Assembly: GCF_003046295.1 (NCBI RefSeq)
Contig: NZ_PZZN01000002.1
Span: forward strand, 558,001-622,000
Direction: 5' to 3'
Length of the DNA: 64,000 nt
Source: Sphingomonas aerolata
GTDB taxonomy: Bacteria > Pseudomonadota > Alphaproteobacteria > Sphingomonadales > Sphingomonadaceae
Positions 52,902 to 62,224 of the stretch are shown piece after piece (the stretch's first letter is position 1; every line of letters starts with the position of its first letter). The notes beneath the pieces were generated by a model. That model saw nothing but the letters and a program-made list of their open reading frames with translations. It was not told the DNA's origin and searched no databases. A program made the translations under genes and the position numbers.

Positions 52902-53008
52902 AATACAGATTTCTATGCACGCGGTTTGTGGCGAGCGAAAGGCCGCAAAGGGCAAAATCACGGGCTTTTAATCGGCCGACCGCCGCTCTATATCACAAGC
53001 GTCATCGG

Positions 53009-53370
53009 GGGAATTCTCTCCTGGTGACTATGGCGATAAACCGTGGCGTGTCATAGACACAGCGGACCCGGGGGCAGTACCCGGCGACTCCACCACCGCC
53101 CTCTTCGCAAGAGGGGGACGATGACGGGGTCGAACTAGGATCGACGTGTGTTCAACGACGCTATGTTTCGCTCGGAATGGGACCACCGCAACGGCCCATA
53201 CACAAGTGCCAACGATAACGAAGCACTCGCAATTGCCGCATAACTGACGGTCTAACGACCTAAGTTATACGGACGAAAGCGCGGTTCGGGCCACACCGGG
53301 CAACAGAAGTGGAAACCGGCGGTAAGGGGGGCACCGAGCAACAGAAGCTCCCCACTCAAATTCTACTCAA
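53009..53370 (+). ncRNA. ssrA: Transfer-messenger RNA (circularly permuted, two-piece)
   Basis: tmRNA rescues stalled ribosomes. The gene has the alphaproteobacterial permuted order. The acceptor piece comes first and ends CGACTCC-A-CCA (53085-53095), with T-arm CCGGG-GGCAGTA-CCCGG. A spacer follows with a hairpin. The coding piece begins GGGGTCG (53126-53132), which pairs with the acceptor strand, including a G-U at the third pair, the alanine identity element. GGATCGACG follows. The tag frame at 53208-53240 reads ANDNEALAIAA, then TAA (53241-53243). Both outer ends are estimates. Confidence 0.93.
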
Positions 53371-53384
53371 GCGCATGCCCGCCG

Positions 53385-54101
53385 TTAGGCGGCAAGTTGC
53401 GCGACCAGCTTGTCGAGCCGCGGGCTGAACCCGACGATGCCGATCAGCAGCTGGACGAGGGTCAGCATTCCCGCGCCCCACCAATAGGCTAGGTGCACCC
53501 GCCCGCGCAGTTGCGCATCGAACAGCATCGCAGCCCCCAGATAGACCATGGTGGCGACGAATATCGCCCATGTGCCGGACGGGCCCATGAGCGGCATCGG
53601 CAGAATGCGCCCCAGCGCCGGCGACATGATCAGAATCGTCGCGCACAGCATCAGGCGCTTGTGCCAGTCGGACCGGTGTCTCAACTGGATCGCCCAGCCC
53701 GCCAGGATCGCAAAGCCGATGATCTGAAGATCGAGCGCGAGGAAAAGGCCCGGCGTGAAGAAGGGCGGGACGCGGTTTAGCCGGACGGCCATGACCGTCG
53801 TCGCGACGCCCACCACGACCATGACCGGGACCAGACATGCGGTCGCGACGCCCAGTCGCCGGTGCATCGCGATCGATCCCCGGTCGACCAGCCAGTTCTG
53901 CGCGACGTAGAGGATGATCCAGCCGAAGAAAACGGCAGCGTGCAGATGGACCTGGGCGGGAAGCCCGACGATGTTCCAGTCAGTCCGCTGCAGGTCCAGC
54001 CCGAACCCCGCGAAGACGGTGACCGCGATGATCGCAGCCAGCATGAGATAGAAACGCCGCTCGGCGGTGATCGCCGACACGCTGGTCGCCAAGGTTGCCA
54101 T
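53385..54101 (-). CDS. Integral membrane protein of unknown function
   Basis: A 238-residue protein with about seven hydrophobic helices (RFYLMLAAIIAVTVFAGFG, VHLHAAVFFGWIILYVAQNW, ATACLVPVMVVVGVATTVMA, LDLQIIGFAILAGWAIQL, LMLCATILIMSPALGRI, WAIFVATMVYLGAAMLF, WWGAGMLTLVQLLIGIVGF). Several His and Arg lie at membrane borders (VHLHAAV, MHRRLGV, LRHRSDWHKRL), reminiscent of heme-binding membrane proteins, but no family was confirmed. The start at 54101 (MATLATSVSA) is chosen; the longer frame has no support. It converges with tmRNA, leaving only 14 bases between them. Confidence 0.65.
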   Translation of the reverse strand: MATLATSVSAITAERRFYLMLAAIIAVTVFAGFGLDLQRTDWNIVGLPAQVHLHAAVFFGWIILYVAQNWLVDRGSIAMHRRLGVATACLVPVMVVVGVATTVMAVRLNRVPPFFTPGLFLALDLQIIGFAILAGWAIQLRHRSDWHKRLMLCATILIMSPALGRILPMPLMGPSGTWAIFVATMVYLGAAMLFDAQLRGRVHLAYWWGAGMLTLVQLLIGIVGFSPRLDKLVAQLAA

Positions 54102-54257
54102 GATGCCCCCGCATCTCTGCTGCCTTGGCCGAGAATGCGCATGCACGCTGGACCCTGCAAGCCGATAGCAGCGCGTCCGGCCGTCATTCTCGTACAAATT
54201 GCAGGATGCGGATCCCGTGGCATCGCGCCGCCGGCTCCCGCAATCGTGATCGCCACG

Positions 54258-54289
54258 AAAAAGGGGACCCGGTTGCCCGGATCCCCTTT
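54258..54289 (-). terminator. Intrinsic terminator of pnp
   Basis: Reading the minus strand, AAAGGGGATCCGGG pairs with CCGGGTCCCCTTT with one mismatch and is followed by TTTTT. It is about 27 bases past the pnp stop and ends the long nusA-to-pnp cluster. Confidence 0.8.
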
Positions 54290-54315
54290 CGCTAGTTGCC
54301 AGTCGGCAAGATCGC

Positions 54316-56736
54316 TTAGTCGCGATCGCCCGTCAGGAACGCCGGAGCGAACTCGGGGGCCTTGTCGCCGTCCGAACGCTCGGCGCGGGGAGCGCGCTCG
54401 CCGCCCTGACCACCGCCGTCGCGACGCGGGCCACGGCCACCGCTGTTGCCGCCATCACGACCACCATCGCCGTCACGGCGCGGGCCACGGGGACCACGAT
54501 CACCGTTGCCGCCTTCGCCGCGCGGGCCACGACCGCCACCGCCGTTACCGGCGTCACGACCACCATCGCCATCGCGACGCGGACCGCGCGGACCACGGTC
54601 ACCGCCTTCGCGCGGCTCACGGGCAGGACGCGTGTCCTCCAGCTCTTCGCCGGTCGTCTGGTCGACGACGCGCATCGACAGGCGAACCTTGCCGCGCGGA
54701 TCGATCTCGAGGACCTTAACCTTGACTTCCTGGCCTTCGCTCAGCGCGTCCGAGACCTTCTCGACGCGCTCGTTCTTGATTTCGGACACGTGGACGAGAC
54801 CGTCCTTGCCACCCATGAAGTTCACGAAAGCACCGAAGTCCACGAGGTTGACGACCTTGCCGTCATAGACCTTGCCGACTTCGGCTTCCTCGACGAGGCC
54901 CTTGATCCACTTGATCGCAGCTTCGATCTGCGCGGGATCGGACGACGACACCTTGATCACGCCCTCGTCGTCGATGTCGACCTTGGCGCCGGTCTGCGCG
55001 ACGATCTCGCGGATCACCTTGCCGCCGGTGCCGATGACTTCACGGATCTTCGACTTCTCGATCGTGAAGGTCTCGATCCGCGGTGCGTGTGCCGACAGCT
55101 CCTCACGCGTGTGGTCGAGCGCCTTGGCCATTTCGCCCAGGATGTGCGCACGGCCTTCCTTGGCCTGTGCCAGCGCCTTGCCCATGATCTCTTCGGTGAT
55201 GCCGGCGATCTTGATGTCCATCTGCATCGTGGTGATGCCCTCGGACGTGCCGGCGACCTTGAAGTCCATGTCGCCGAGGTGATCCTCGTCGCCCAAGATG
55301 TCCGACAGAACCGCGAAGTTCTTGCCCTCGAGGATCAAGCCCATCGCGATGCCCGACACCGGACGCTTCAGCGGAACGCCCGCATCCATCATCGACAGCG
55401 AACCGCCGCAGACCGTCGCCATCGACGACGAGCCGTTCGACTCGGTGATGTCCGACAATACGCGGATCGTGTACGGGAACTCTTCCTTCGACGGCAGCAC
55501 CGGATGCAGCGCGCGCCAGGCGAGCTTGCCGTGGCCGACTTCGCGACGACCCGGCGCACCGAAGCGACCGACTTCACCGACCGAGTAGGGCGGGAAGTTG
55601 TAGTGCAGCATGAAGTTTTCGTACGAAAGCCCATTGAGGCCGTCGATCATCTGCTCTGCGTCGCGCGTGCCGAGCGTGGTGGTGCAGATCGACTGAGTCT
55701 CGCCGCGCGTGAACAGGGCCGAGCCGTGCGTCCGCGGCAGGAAGTGCACCATCGCCTCGATCGGACGGATCTGCGTGGTGGTGCGGCCGTCGATGCGGGT
55801 GCCGTCCTTGAGGATGGCGCCGCGGACGATCTCCGCCTCCAGCTTCTTCATCAGCTTGCCGGCAGCCATCTGGTCCTGCGGGGTCGCATCGGCAAAGGCG
55901 GTCTTGCCCTTGGCGCGTGCGGCGTTCAGCAGGTCCGAACGCTTGGACTTGTCGGTCACCTTGTAGGCGGCCGCAATGTCCTTGCCGATCAGCTTCTTCA
56001 GCTTGTCCTTGGCGGTCGACAGGTCGGCCTGCTCGGCCATTTCCCAAGGATCCTTGGCAGCCTGCTCGGCCAGATCGATGATCAGGTTGGCGGCCTCGCG
56101 GCATGCCTTGTGCGCGAACTGGACCGCGCCGAGCATGATCTCTTCCGAGAGCTCCTTGGCTTCCGACTCGACCATCATCACGGCCTGGCCGGTGGCGGCG
56201 ACGACGAGGTCGAGGTCACCCGCCTTGGCTTCGTCGAGTGTCGGGTTGAGGATGTAGGCGCCATCGACATAGCCGACGCGTGCTGCGCCGATCGGGCCCA
56301 TGAACGGCACGCCCGAGATCGTCAGCGCAGCCGACGCCGCAACCATCGCGAGGATGTCCGGCTCGTTCTCGCCGTCATACGACAGAACCTGGCAGATCAC
56401 GTTGATCTCGTTGTAGAAACCCTCTGGGAAGAGGGGACGGATCGGGCGATCGATGAGACGGCTGGTCAGCGTCTCCTTTTCGGTCGCGCCGCGCTCACGC
56501 TTGAAGAAGCCACCGGGGATGCGGCCGCTTGCGGAGAACTTCTCCTGGTAATGGACGGTGAGCGGGAAGAAATCCTGCCCTTCCTTGACGGTCCGTGCAG
56601 CCGTGACGGCGCACAGAACGACGGTCTCGCCGAGGGTGGCGAGCACGGCGCCGTTTGCCTGACGGGCCACGCGGCCGGTCTCGAGCGTCAGCGTCTTGCC
56701 GCCCCACTGGGCGCTTACGGTTTTGGTATCGAACAT
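54316..56736 (-). CDS. pnp: Polyribonucleotide nucleotidyltransferase (PNPase) with RGG-like tail
   Basis: An 806-residue 3'-to-5' phosphorolytic exoribonuclease. Two RNase-PH domains are marked by [20 protein letters not shown] and [16 protein letters not shown], with [10 protein letters not shown] and [17 protein letters not shown] in the second. KH ([20 protein letters not shown]) and S1 ([20 protein letters not shown]) domains follow. The last 110 residues are unlike E. coli: tandem Arg/Gly/Asp repeats ([16 protein letters not shown], twice) and a conserved end [14 protein letters not shown]. It is directly downstream of rpsO, as in E. coli. Confidence 0.96.
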   Translation of the reverse strand: MFDTKTVSAQWGGKTLTLETGRVARQANGAVLATLGETVVLCAVTAARTVKEGQDFFPLTVHYQEKFSASGRIPGGFFKRERGATEKETLTSRLIDRPIRPLFPEGFYNEINVICQVLSYDGENEPDILAMVAASAALTISGVPFMGPIGAARVGYVDGAYILNPTLDEAKAGDLDLVVAATGQAVMMVESEAKELSEEIMLGAVQFAHKACREAANLIIDLAEQAAKDPWEMAEQADLSTAKDKLKKLIGKDIAAAYKVTDKSKRSDLLNAARAKGKTAFADATPQDQMAAGKLMKKLEAEIVRGAILKDGTRIDGRTTTQIRPIEAMVHFLPRTHGSALFTRGETQSICTTTLGTRDAEQMIDGLNGLSYENFMLHYNFPPYSVGEVGRFGAPGRREVGHGKLAWRALHPVLPSKEEFPYTIRVLSDITESNGSSSMATVCGGSLSMMDAGVPLKRPVSGIAMGLILEGKNFAVLSDILGDEDHLGDMDFKVAGTSEGITTMQMDIKIAGITEEIMGKALAQAKEGRAHILGEMAKALDHTREELSAHAPRIETFTIEKSKIREVIGTGGKVIREIVAQTGAKVDIDDEGVIKVSSSDPAQIEAAIKWIKGLVEEAEVGKVYDGKVVNLVDFGAFVNFMGGKDGLVHVSEIKNERVEKVSDALSEGQEVKVKVLEIDPRGKVRLSMRVVDQTTGEELEDTRPAREPREGGDRGPRGPRRDGDGGRDAGNGGGGRGPRGEGGNGDRGPRGPRRDGDGGRDGGNSGGRGPRRDGGGQGGERAPRAERSDGDKAPEFAPAFLTGDRD

Positions 56737-56899
56737 TTCGTTTCCTTCACTCCGGCGGCCAGATGCCGACCGGGGCCTATGTGCGAGCTAAGCCGGCTCG
56801 CGGCGGTGTGGAGCGAGTTGTCGCTCCTTGCCAGTCCACCGAATTGCGTCCTGGCGTTTGCCTCCGCGCGCGATGGCGCGGAATCAAAGTCGTATATAC

Positions 56900-56926
56900 A
56901 AAAACGGCCCCCCGAAGGGAGCCGTT
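56900..56926 (-). terminator. Intrinsic terminator of rpsO
   Basis: On the minus strand AACGGC and CCC close a TTCG tetraloop with GGG and GCCGTT, one mismatch, followed by TTT. It is 4 bases past the rpsO stop. The 194-base gap 56737-56930 must also hold the pnp promoter and leader; an RNase III-type leader stem was not identified. Confidence 0.75.
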
Positions 56927-56930
56927 CGTT

Positions 56931-57200
56931 TTACTTGCGGAGACCGAGCTTTGCGATCAGATCCAGGTAGCGCTGGCCGTCCTTGTGACGGAGATAGTCC
57001 AGCAGCGACCGGCGCTTGTTGACCATCATCAGGAGACCACGACGCGAGTGGTTGTCCTTCTTGTGGCCCTTGAAGTGCTCGGTCAGGTTCTTGATCCGCT
57101 CGGTCAGGATCGCGACCTGGACTTCGGGCGAACCCGTGTCGCCGTCCTGGCGTGCGTGGATCTTGACCAGCTCGGTCTTGCGTTCAGCGGTAATCGTCAT
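56931..57200 (-). CDS. rpsO: 30S ribosomal protein S15
   Basis: An 89-residue protein, exactly the usual S15 length. The motifs [40 protein letters not shown] and [20 protein letters not shown] are standard. It binds the central domain of 16S rRNA early in assembly and often represses its own translation. It lies 20 bases after truB in the conserved truB-rpsO-pnp order. Confidence 0.98.
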   Translation of the reverse strand: MTITAERKTELVKIHARQDGDTGSPEVQVAILTERIKNLTEHFKGHKKDNHSRRGLLMMVNKRRSLLDYLRHKDGQRYLDLIAKLGLRK

Positions 57201-57220
57201 GAATTCTCAGTCCTTCGACA

Positions 57221-58129
57221 TCACAGATTGAAACCGCGAACGACCCGGACGTCTCCGTCCTCGACCTCGACCAGCGCGACCGGGACGGTGTCCAGCTCGG
57301 CGAAGTATTGGCCATCGTCTGCGGCGATCCCGGCCAAGATACGCCCCTGTCGGAGCGCCCCTGCCTGGTCGGGGGTGAGGGAGAGAGCCGGGATGTCGTC
57401 CAGCGCCACCCTCAAGGGCAGTAGTACATCTTCAAGCGCGGAGGCCTTAGCGAGTTTGTCCAGTTTGTCCAGCGATATCGCCGATAAGAGGTCGAACGGG
57501 CCGGCCTTTACGCGGCGTAGCATGGTGACGTGGCCGACGGTTCCGAGCGCCAGCGCGATGTCGCGCGCGAGGGAACGGATATAGGTGCCCTTGGAGACAT
57601 GCGCGGTGAGGGTGACCGCCTCCAGTCCCTCCCCGACCCCGTCATGCAAAAGACGGGTGGGGTGGGGGGTGAGTGCGTGGATCGTCACGTTCCGGCTGGC
57701 GAGCACCACGTCCTGCCCAGCGCGGGCAAGGTCGTAGGCGCGCTCGCCATCAATTTTGAGTGCGGAATAGGCGGGGGGCACCTGCGCGATCGGGCCGGTG
57801 AACTGCGCCAGCATCGCCTGGACCGCTGCCATCGTCGGGCGCACGTCGGAGGTGGCGATGCTTACGCCCTCGGCGTCGAGCGTGTCGGTCTGGACCCCGA
57901 ACATGATGGTGAAATCATAGATCTTGTCGCTGTCGAGCATCCGGCCGGCGAGCTTGGTCGCTTCGCCGACCGCGATCGGCAGCACGCCGGTCGCGAGCGG
58001 ATCGAGCGTGCCGCCGTGGCCGACCTTGAACTTGCCATAGCCGCCATTGCGCAGCGCGCGCTTCACCACGGACACGCCCTGCGTCGAACCCAGCCCCAGC
58101 GGTTTGTCGAGTATGATCCAGCCATGCAT
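57221..58129 (-). CDS. truB: tRNA pseudouridine(55) synthase
   Basis: A 302-residue enzyme that makes pseudouridine 55 in the T-loop of tRNAs. MHGWIILDKPLGLGSTQGVS, KVGHGGTLDPLATGVLPIAV with the catalytic Asp, and KGTYIRSLARDIALALG are diagnostic. The start at 58129 fits the family; the longer frame to 58237 crosses a repeat. Near residues 153-170 there is extra Pro/His-rich sequence (TPHPTRLLHDGVGEGLEAV) where relatives are shorter, encoded by GC-rich inverted sequence at 57621-57673. The catalytic domain is otherwise intact. Confidence 0.95.
   Translation of the reverse strand: MHGWIILDKPLGLGSTQGVSVVKRALRNGGYGKFKVGHGGTLDPLATGVLPIAVGEATKLAGRMLDSDKIYDFTIMFGVQTDTLDAEGVSIATSDVRPTMAAVQAMLAQFTGPIAQVPPAYSALKIDGERAYDLARAGQDVVLASRNVTIHALTPHPTRLLHDGVGEGLEAVTLTAHVSKGTYIRSLARDIALALGTVGHVTMLRRVKAGPFDLLSAISLDKLDKLAKASALEDVLLPLRVALDDIPALSLTPDQAGALRQGRILAGIAADDGQYFAELDTVPVALVEVEDGDVRVVRGFNL
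57621..57673. repeat. Possible degraded palindromic element inside truB
   Basis: A stem of GACCCCGTC-type sequence against GACGGGTGGGG around ATGCAAAA, with outer CCTCCCC/GGGGGTGAG, resembles the family-B units (GGGTGGGG with TGAG ends) but is shorter and imperfect. It coincides with extra residues in TruB. Confidence 0.4.
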
Positions 58130-58185
58130 GTCGTAGGATCCTTGAAGATTGGGAGTGCGGGGCTCGTCCGTCCCTCCCGTTCGTC

Positions 58186-58244
58186 CTGAACGAAGTCGAA
58201 GGACATTGGGCACAAGTGCTTCGACTTCGCTCAGCACGAACGGG
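58186..58244. repeat. Palindromic element, family A, between tdk and truB
   Basis: Inverted arms starting CCCGTTCGTCCTGAACGAAG and, from the other side, CCCGTTCGTGCTGAGCGAAG share the core found inside ileS. The element lies between the tdk stop and the truB start, within the operon. Confidence 0.75.
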
Positions 58245-58258
58245 CAGGGGGAAGGGCG

Positions 58259-58834
58259 CTAGCCCAGAGCCTCGGTAAAATGCCGGCGGCACAACGCGAC
58301 ATAGCGGTCGTTGCCGCCGATCTCGGTCTGCTGCCCCTCGGCGATCGCGCGACCGTTCGCGTCGACGCGCAGGTTCATCGTCGCCTTGCGCCCACACATG
58401 CACACCGACTTGATCTCGACCAGCGAGTCCGCCAACGCGAGCAGTCGCGCGGAGCCGGGGAACAGCGCGCCCTGGAAATCGGTCCGCAAGCCGTAGGCGA
58501 GCACCGGGATGCCAACGACGTCGCAGATGTGCGCCAGCTGGTCGACCTGAGGCGCGGTCAGGAACTGTGCCTCGTCCACGAGCACGCAGGAGATGGCATC
58601 CTCGCCATGCTGCCGGGCGATGCACGCGCCGATATTTGTCTCCGCGTCGAACGCGATCGCCGGTGCCTCGAGCCCGATCCGCGACGTGATCGTGCCCGCC
58701 GCAAAGCGGTCGTCGATTGCGGCGGTGAACAGCATCGTCCGCATCCCGCGCTCGCGGTAGTTGAAGTCCGCCTGGAGCAGGTTGGTCGACTTGCCTGCGT
58801 TCATCGACGCATAATAGAAATACAGCTTGGCCAT
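58259..58834 (-). CDS. tdk: Thymidine kinase
   Basis: A 191-residue type II thymidine kinase. The P-loop is YYASMNAGKSTNLLQ, Walker B is CVLVDEAQFL, and YGLRTDFQGALFPGS is the lasso/substrate region. One zinc pair is VCMCGRKATM; the second pair is only partly kept, with a lone Cys near the end (ALCRRHF). It salvages thymidine, complementing thyA. Its place between rbfA and truB, inside the translation cluster, is unusual. Confidence 0.95.
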   Translation of the reverse strand: MAKLYFYYASMNAGKSTNLLQADFNYRERGMRTMLFTAAIDDRFAAGTITSRIGLEAPAIAFDAETNIGACIARQHGEDAISCVLVDEAQFLTAPQVDQLAHICDVVGIPVLAYGLRTDFQGALFPGSARLLALADSLVEIKSVCMCGRKATMNLRVDANGRAIAEGQQTEIGGNDRYVALCRRHFTEALG

Positions 58835-58867
58835 CGGCTCAACCCAAAGACGCGTCGCGCGGCGGCG

Positions 58868-59257
58868 TCAATCCTCGGACAGGTCGCGCGCGATATGCGG
58901 ATCGCGCAACAGCGTGTCGATATGCGTGCCCTCGTCGAAGCTCTCGTCGGCGACGAATTTCAGCTTGGCGGCATAGCGCGTCTGCACGCGGGTCGCGACT
59001 TCGCGCTGGAGATAGGCGGTGTTCGTCCGCAGCGCCTTCAACACCTTTTCTTCGTCCTTGCCGAGCAGCGGCTTCACGAAGACGGTGGCGTGGCGCAGGT
59101 CGGGGGACATGCGGACCTCGGTGATCGTGACGAGGTGCTTCTCGAGCACCGGATCATGCACGTCGCCGCGTGCGAGGATGTCGCTGAGCGCATGACGCGC
59201 CTGTTCGCCCACGCGCAGCGCGCGGACGGTTTTGATCTCAGGGGTATCGGTCTTCAT
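58868..59257 (-). CDS. rbfA: 30S ribosome-binding factor A
   Basis: A 129-residue KH-type factor that matures the 30S subunit and 16S rRNA 5' end, needed in the cold. [38 protein letters not shown] and the end ([20 protein letters not shown]) match the family; length is normal. It follows infB after a repeat-filled spacer. Confidence 0.95.
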   Translation of the reverse strand: MKTDTPEIKTVRALRVGEQARHALSDILARGDVHDPVLEKHLVTITEVRMSPDLRHATVFVKPLLGKDEEKVLKALRTNTAYLQREVATRVQTRYAAKLKFVADESFDEGTHIDTLLRDPHIARDLSED

Positions 59258-59267
59258 TCTTCTAACT

Positions 59268-59366
59268 CCCTCGCCCCTCCGGGGAGAGGGTGGGGGTGAG
59301 GGGCGGCCGCAAGCGTTACCGCCCGGTACTGCCCCTCACCCAACCCTCTCCCCGAGGGGGAGAGGG
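59268..59366. repeat. Palindromic element, family B-like, between infB and rbfA
   Basis: Two inverted arms of about 36 bases (59268-59304 and 59331-59366) with core CTCCGGGGAGAGGGT and ends TGAGGGGC flank a 26-base centre. It has the same architecture as the elements inside hrpB and ylxR but a CGGGGAG core, and fills nearly the whole 117-base spacer. Confidence 0.7.
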
Positions 59367-59374
59367 CTTCAGTA

Positions 59375-62224
59375 TTACAGCGTGCGGTCGCGCATCTCGA
59401 CTTCGAACGTCTCGAGGACGTCGCCGGCCTTGATGTCGACGAAGTTCGACGTGAACGTCACGCCACACTCCAGCCCGGCGCGGACTTCGGCGACATCATC
59501 CTTGAAGCGACGCAGCGATGCGATTTCGCCCTGGTAGATGATGACGTCGTTGCGCGTGATACGTGCCTTGAGCGCCTTGCGGATATTGCCCTCGGTAACG
59601 AGCAGACCTGCCGCCTTGCCATGCTTGCCCGCCGAGAAGACCTCGCGGATATCGGCACGACCGACGACCGTCTCGAACGCTTCCGGCCCAAGCTCGCCGG
59701 CCATGCCCGCCCTGATCTCGTCGATCAGGTCGTAGATCACGTCATAATATTTGAACGCGACCTTCTGGCGCTCGGCGATCTCGCGTGCCTTGGCGTTCGG
59801 ACGAACGTTGAAGCCGATGATCGGTGCACCCGATGCCGCCGCCAACGTGACGTCGGATTCGGTGATGCCACCGACGCCCGAGCTCAGCACGCGCGCCTTG
59901 ATCAGATCGGTGGAGATCTTGTTGATCGCCCCGACGATTGCCTCGACCGTGCCCTGCGTATCCGCCTTCACGACCAGCGGATATTCGATCGCCTGCTTTT
60001 CCTTGAGCGCCGAGAACATGCTCTCGAGGCTGGCAGGAACCGATGCGGTCCGCTTGTCGGTCTTCACGCTGCGACGATATTCCGCGACTTCGCGGGCCCG
60101 CGCCTCGTTCTCGACGACCTGGAACGGATCACCCGCCGACGGCACGCCCGACAGACCGAGGACCTCGACCGGCATCGCCGGACCGGCTTCCTTGATCTGC
60201 TTGCCCTTGTCGTCGACCAGCGCACGAACCTTGCCGCTCTCGCCGCCGACCACGAAGATGTCGCCAACCTTGAGCGTACCACGATTGACGAGGATCGTCG
60301 CGACCGGGCCACGACCCTTGTCGAGCTTGGCCTCGATCACCGTACCCTCGGCCGCACGATCCGGATTGGCGCGCAGTTCGAGCAGTTCGGCCTGGAGCTG
60401 GATCTTCTCGATCAGCGTGTCGAGACCGATCTTCTTGGTCGCGGAGACTTCGACGTCCTGGACGTCGCCGCCCATGTCCTCGACCACGATCTCCTCGCTC
60501 AGCAGGCGCTCGCGCACCTTCTGGGCATTGGCGCCTTCCTTGTCGATCTTGTTGATCGCGACGATCATCGGCACGCCAGCCGCCTTGGTGTGGGCGATCG
60601 CCTCCACCGTCTGCGGCATCAGGCCGTCGTCCGCCGCCACCACCAGGATGACGATGTCGGTGACATCCGCACCGCGCGCACGCATCTGCGTGAACGCCTC
60701 ATGGCCCGGCGTGTCGAGGAAGGTGATCTTCGACTTGTCCTTCAGCGTGACCTGATACGCGCCGATATGCTGGGTGATGCCCCCCGCTTCGCCGCGCACC
60801 ACGTCGGTGCCGCGCAGGGCATCGAGCAGCGACGTCTTGCCGTGATCGACGTGACCCATGATCGTGACGACCGGGGCACGCGGACGCAGAGTCTCCTCGG
60901 CATCGTCAATCGTGTCGTTCGCCAGATCCTGGTCGACATCGCTGACGCGCGTCAGGTTGTGACCGAATTCGGTGACGAGCAGTTCGGCCGTATCCTGGTC
61001 GATCGTCTGCGTCATCGTGACGGGCATGCCCATCTTGAACAGCGCCTTGACGAGGTCGGCACCCTTCTCGGCCATACGGATGGCGAGTTCCTGCACGGTG
61101 ATCGCCTCGGGGACGACCACGTCGCGGACCTGCTTGGCCTGCGGCTCGCGCGGACCACCGGTGCCACGACGCTCCTTCTCACGCGCACGCTTGAGCGCGG
61201 CGAGCGAACGGGCGCGGGCGCCATCGCCATCGCCGAGTGCGCGGTTGACGGTCAGCTTGCCCGAGGTGCGACGATCGTCGCCCTTGCGGTCACGCTGCTG
61301 CGGCCGGGCCGGGGGTGCGTCGCGACGAACGCCGCCAGCCGGCGCGTTGGCACCGGTTGCACCAGGGCGCGCTGCGGTCGTGCCGGCATTGGCGGTCGTC
61401 GCCGGCGCTGCAGGCGCAGGTGCCGGAACGGGCTTCGGCGGCGGCGGAGGACGCTCGGGACGGGCGACTGGCGAGAACCGGCGGGGTGCCGGCATCGACG
61501 GATCGCGCGACAATTCGAGAATCGGCGGCGGCGCGGGCGGTGCGACAGGCGCGGGCGCCGGCTTGGGGGCCGGTGCTGGTGCCGCCACCGGAGCTGCCGC
61601 CGGGGTCGGCGCGGGTGCCGGGGCCGCAGCGGGGGCAGGGGCCGCCGCAACGGGGGCTTCAACCGGCGCGGCAGCGGGCGTCGGCGCTACGACCGGCGCT
61701 GCTTCGACGACGGGTGCCGGTGCAGGTGCGGGCGCAGGCGCCTCGACGGGCTTCGGTGCAGGTGCAGCCTTGGCTTCCGCCTCGGCACGCGCGCGTTCGG
61801 CGATGCGGTTGCGCTCGTCCTCGGCGGCCTTGGCGCGCTCGGCTTCCTGGCGACGACGCCCTTCTTCGAGCGTGTTCATCCGCTGCTCTTCCGCCTCGCG
61901 GAGAAGCTTGGCCTGCCGCTCCTGCGGCGACAGGTTGCTCGGTGCCTGCTGGCGTACCGGTGCGGGGGCGGGCTGCGGCGCACGCGCCTGCGGAGCCGGT
62001 GCGGGGGCCGCAACCGGCGCGGGCGCGGCAACCGGCGCATCGGCGACCGGACCGTCGGGTTCGCCCGGACGGCGCAGGACGCGCGCACGCTTGGTTTCCA
62101 CGATCACCGTATTCGATCGGCCGTGGCTGAAGCTCTGCTTCACCTGGCCGGTCTCGACCGTGCGCTTCACACCCAAAGGTGCGCGCATGCCAAGTTTCGG
62201 CTTCTCGTTGTCCGTGTCGCTCAC
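59375..62224 (-). CDS. infB: Translation initiation factor IF-2
   Basis: A 949-residue GTPase that brings initiator tRNA to the 30S subunit. The long N-terminal region (about residues 55-330) is Ala/Pro-rich low-complexity with helical charged stretches, typical of alphaproteobacterial IF-2. The G domain near 455 has [20 protein letters not shown], then [20 protein letters not shown] and [13 protein letters not shown]2-C domains include [20 protein letters not shown] and [20 protein letters not shown], ending [16 protein letters not shown]. Its ATG overlaps the ylxR stop by 4 bases. Confidence 0.97.
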   Translation of the reverse strand: MSDTDNEKPKLGMRAPLGVKRTVETGQVKQSFSHGRSNTVIVETKRARVLRRPGEPDGPVADAPVAAPAPVAAPAPAPQARAPQPAPAPVRQQAPSNLSPQERQAKLLREAEEQRMNTLEEGRRRQEAERAKAAEDERNRIAERARAEAEAKAAPAPKPVEAPAPAPAPAPVVEAAPVVAPTPAAAPVEAPVAAAPAPAAAPAPAPTPAAAPVAAPAPAPKPAPAPVAPPAPPPILELSRDPSMPAPRRFSPVARPERPPPPPKPVPAPAPAAPATTANAGTTAARPGATGANAPAGGVRRDAPPARPQQRDRKGDDRRTSGKLTVNRALGDGDGARARSLAALKRAREKERRGTGGPREPQAKQVRDVVVPEAITVQELAIRMAEKGADLVKALFKMGMPVTMTQTIDQDTAELLVTEFGHNLTRVSDVDQDLANDTIDDAEETLRPRAPVVTIMGHVDHGKTSLLDALRGTDVVRGEAGGITQHIGAYQVTLKDKSKITFLDTPGHEAFTQMRARGADVTDIVILVVAADDGLMPQTVEAIAHTKAAGVPMIVAINKIDKEGANAQKVRERLLSEEIVVEDMGGDVQDVEVSATKKIGLDTLIEKIQLQAELLELRANPDRAAEGTVIEAKLDKGRGPVATILVNRGTLKVGDIFVVGGESGKVRALVDDKGKQIKEAGPAMPVEVLGLSGVPSAGDPFQVVENEARAREVAEYRRSVKTDKRTASVPASLESMFSALKEKQAIEYPLVVKADTQGTVEAIVGAINKISTDLIKARVLSSGVGGITESDVTLAAASGAPIIGFNVRPNAKAREIAERQKVAFKYYDVIYDLIDEIRAGMAGELGPEAFETVVGRADIREVFSAGKHGKAAGLLVTEGNIRKALKARITRNDVIIYQGEIASLRRFKDDVAEVRAGLECGVTFTSNFVDIKAGDVLETFEVEMRDRTL

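Noticed and set aside
54790..56970. A 726-codon plus-strand open frame
   Set aside because: It is antisense to pnp and has no recognisable domain; pnp motifs on the minus strand are unambiguous.
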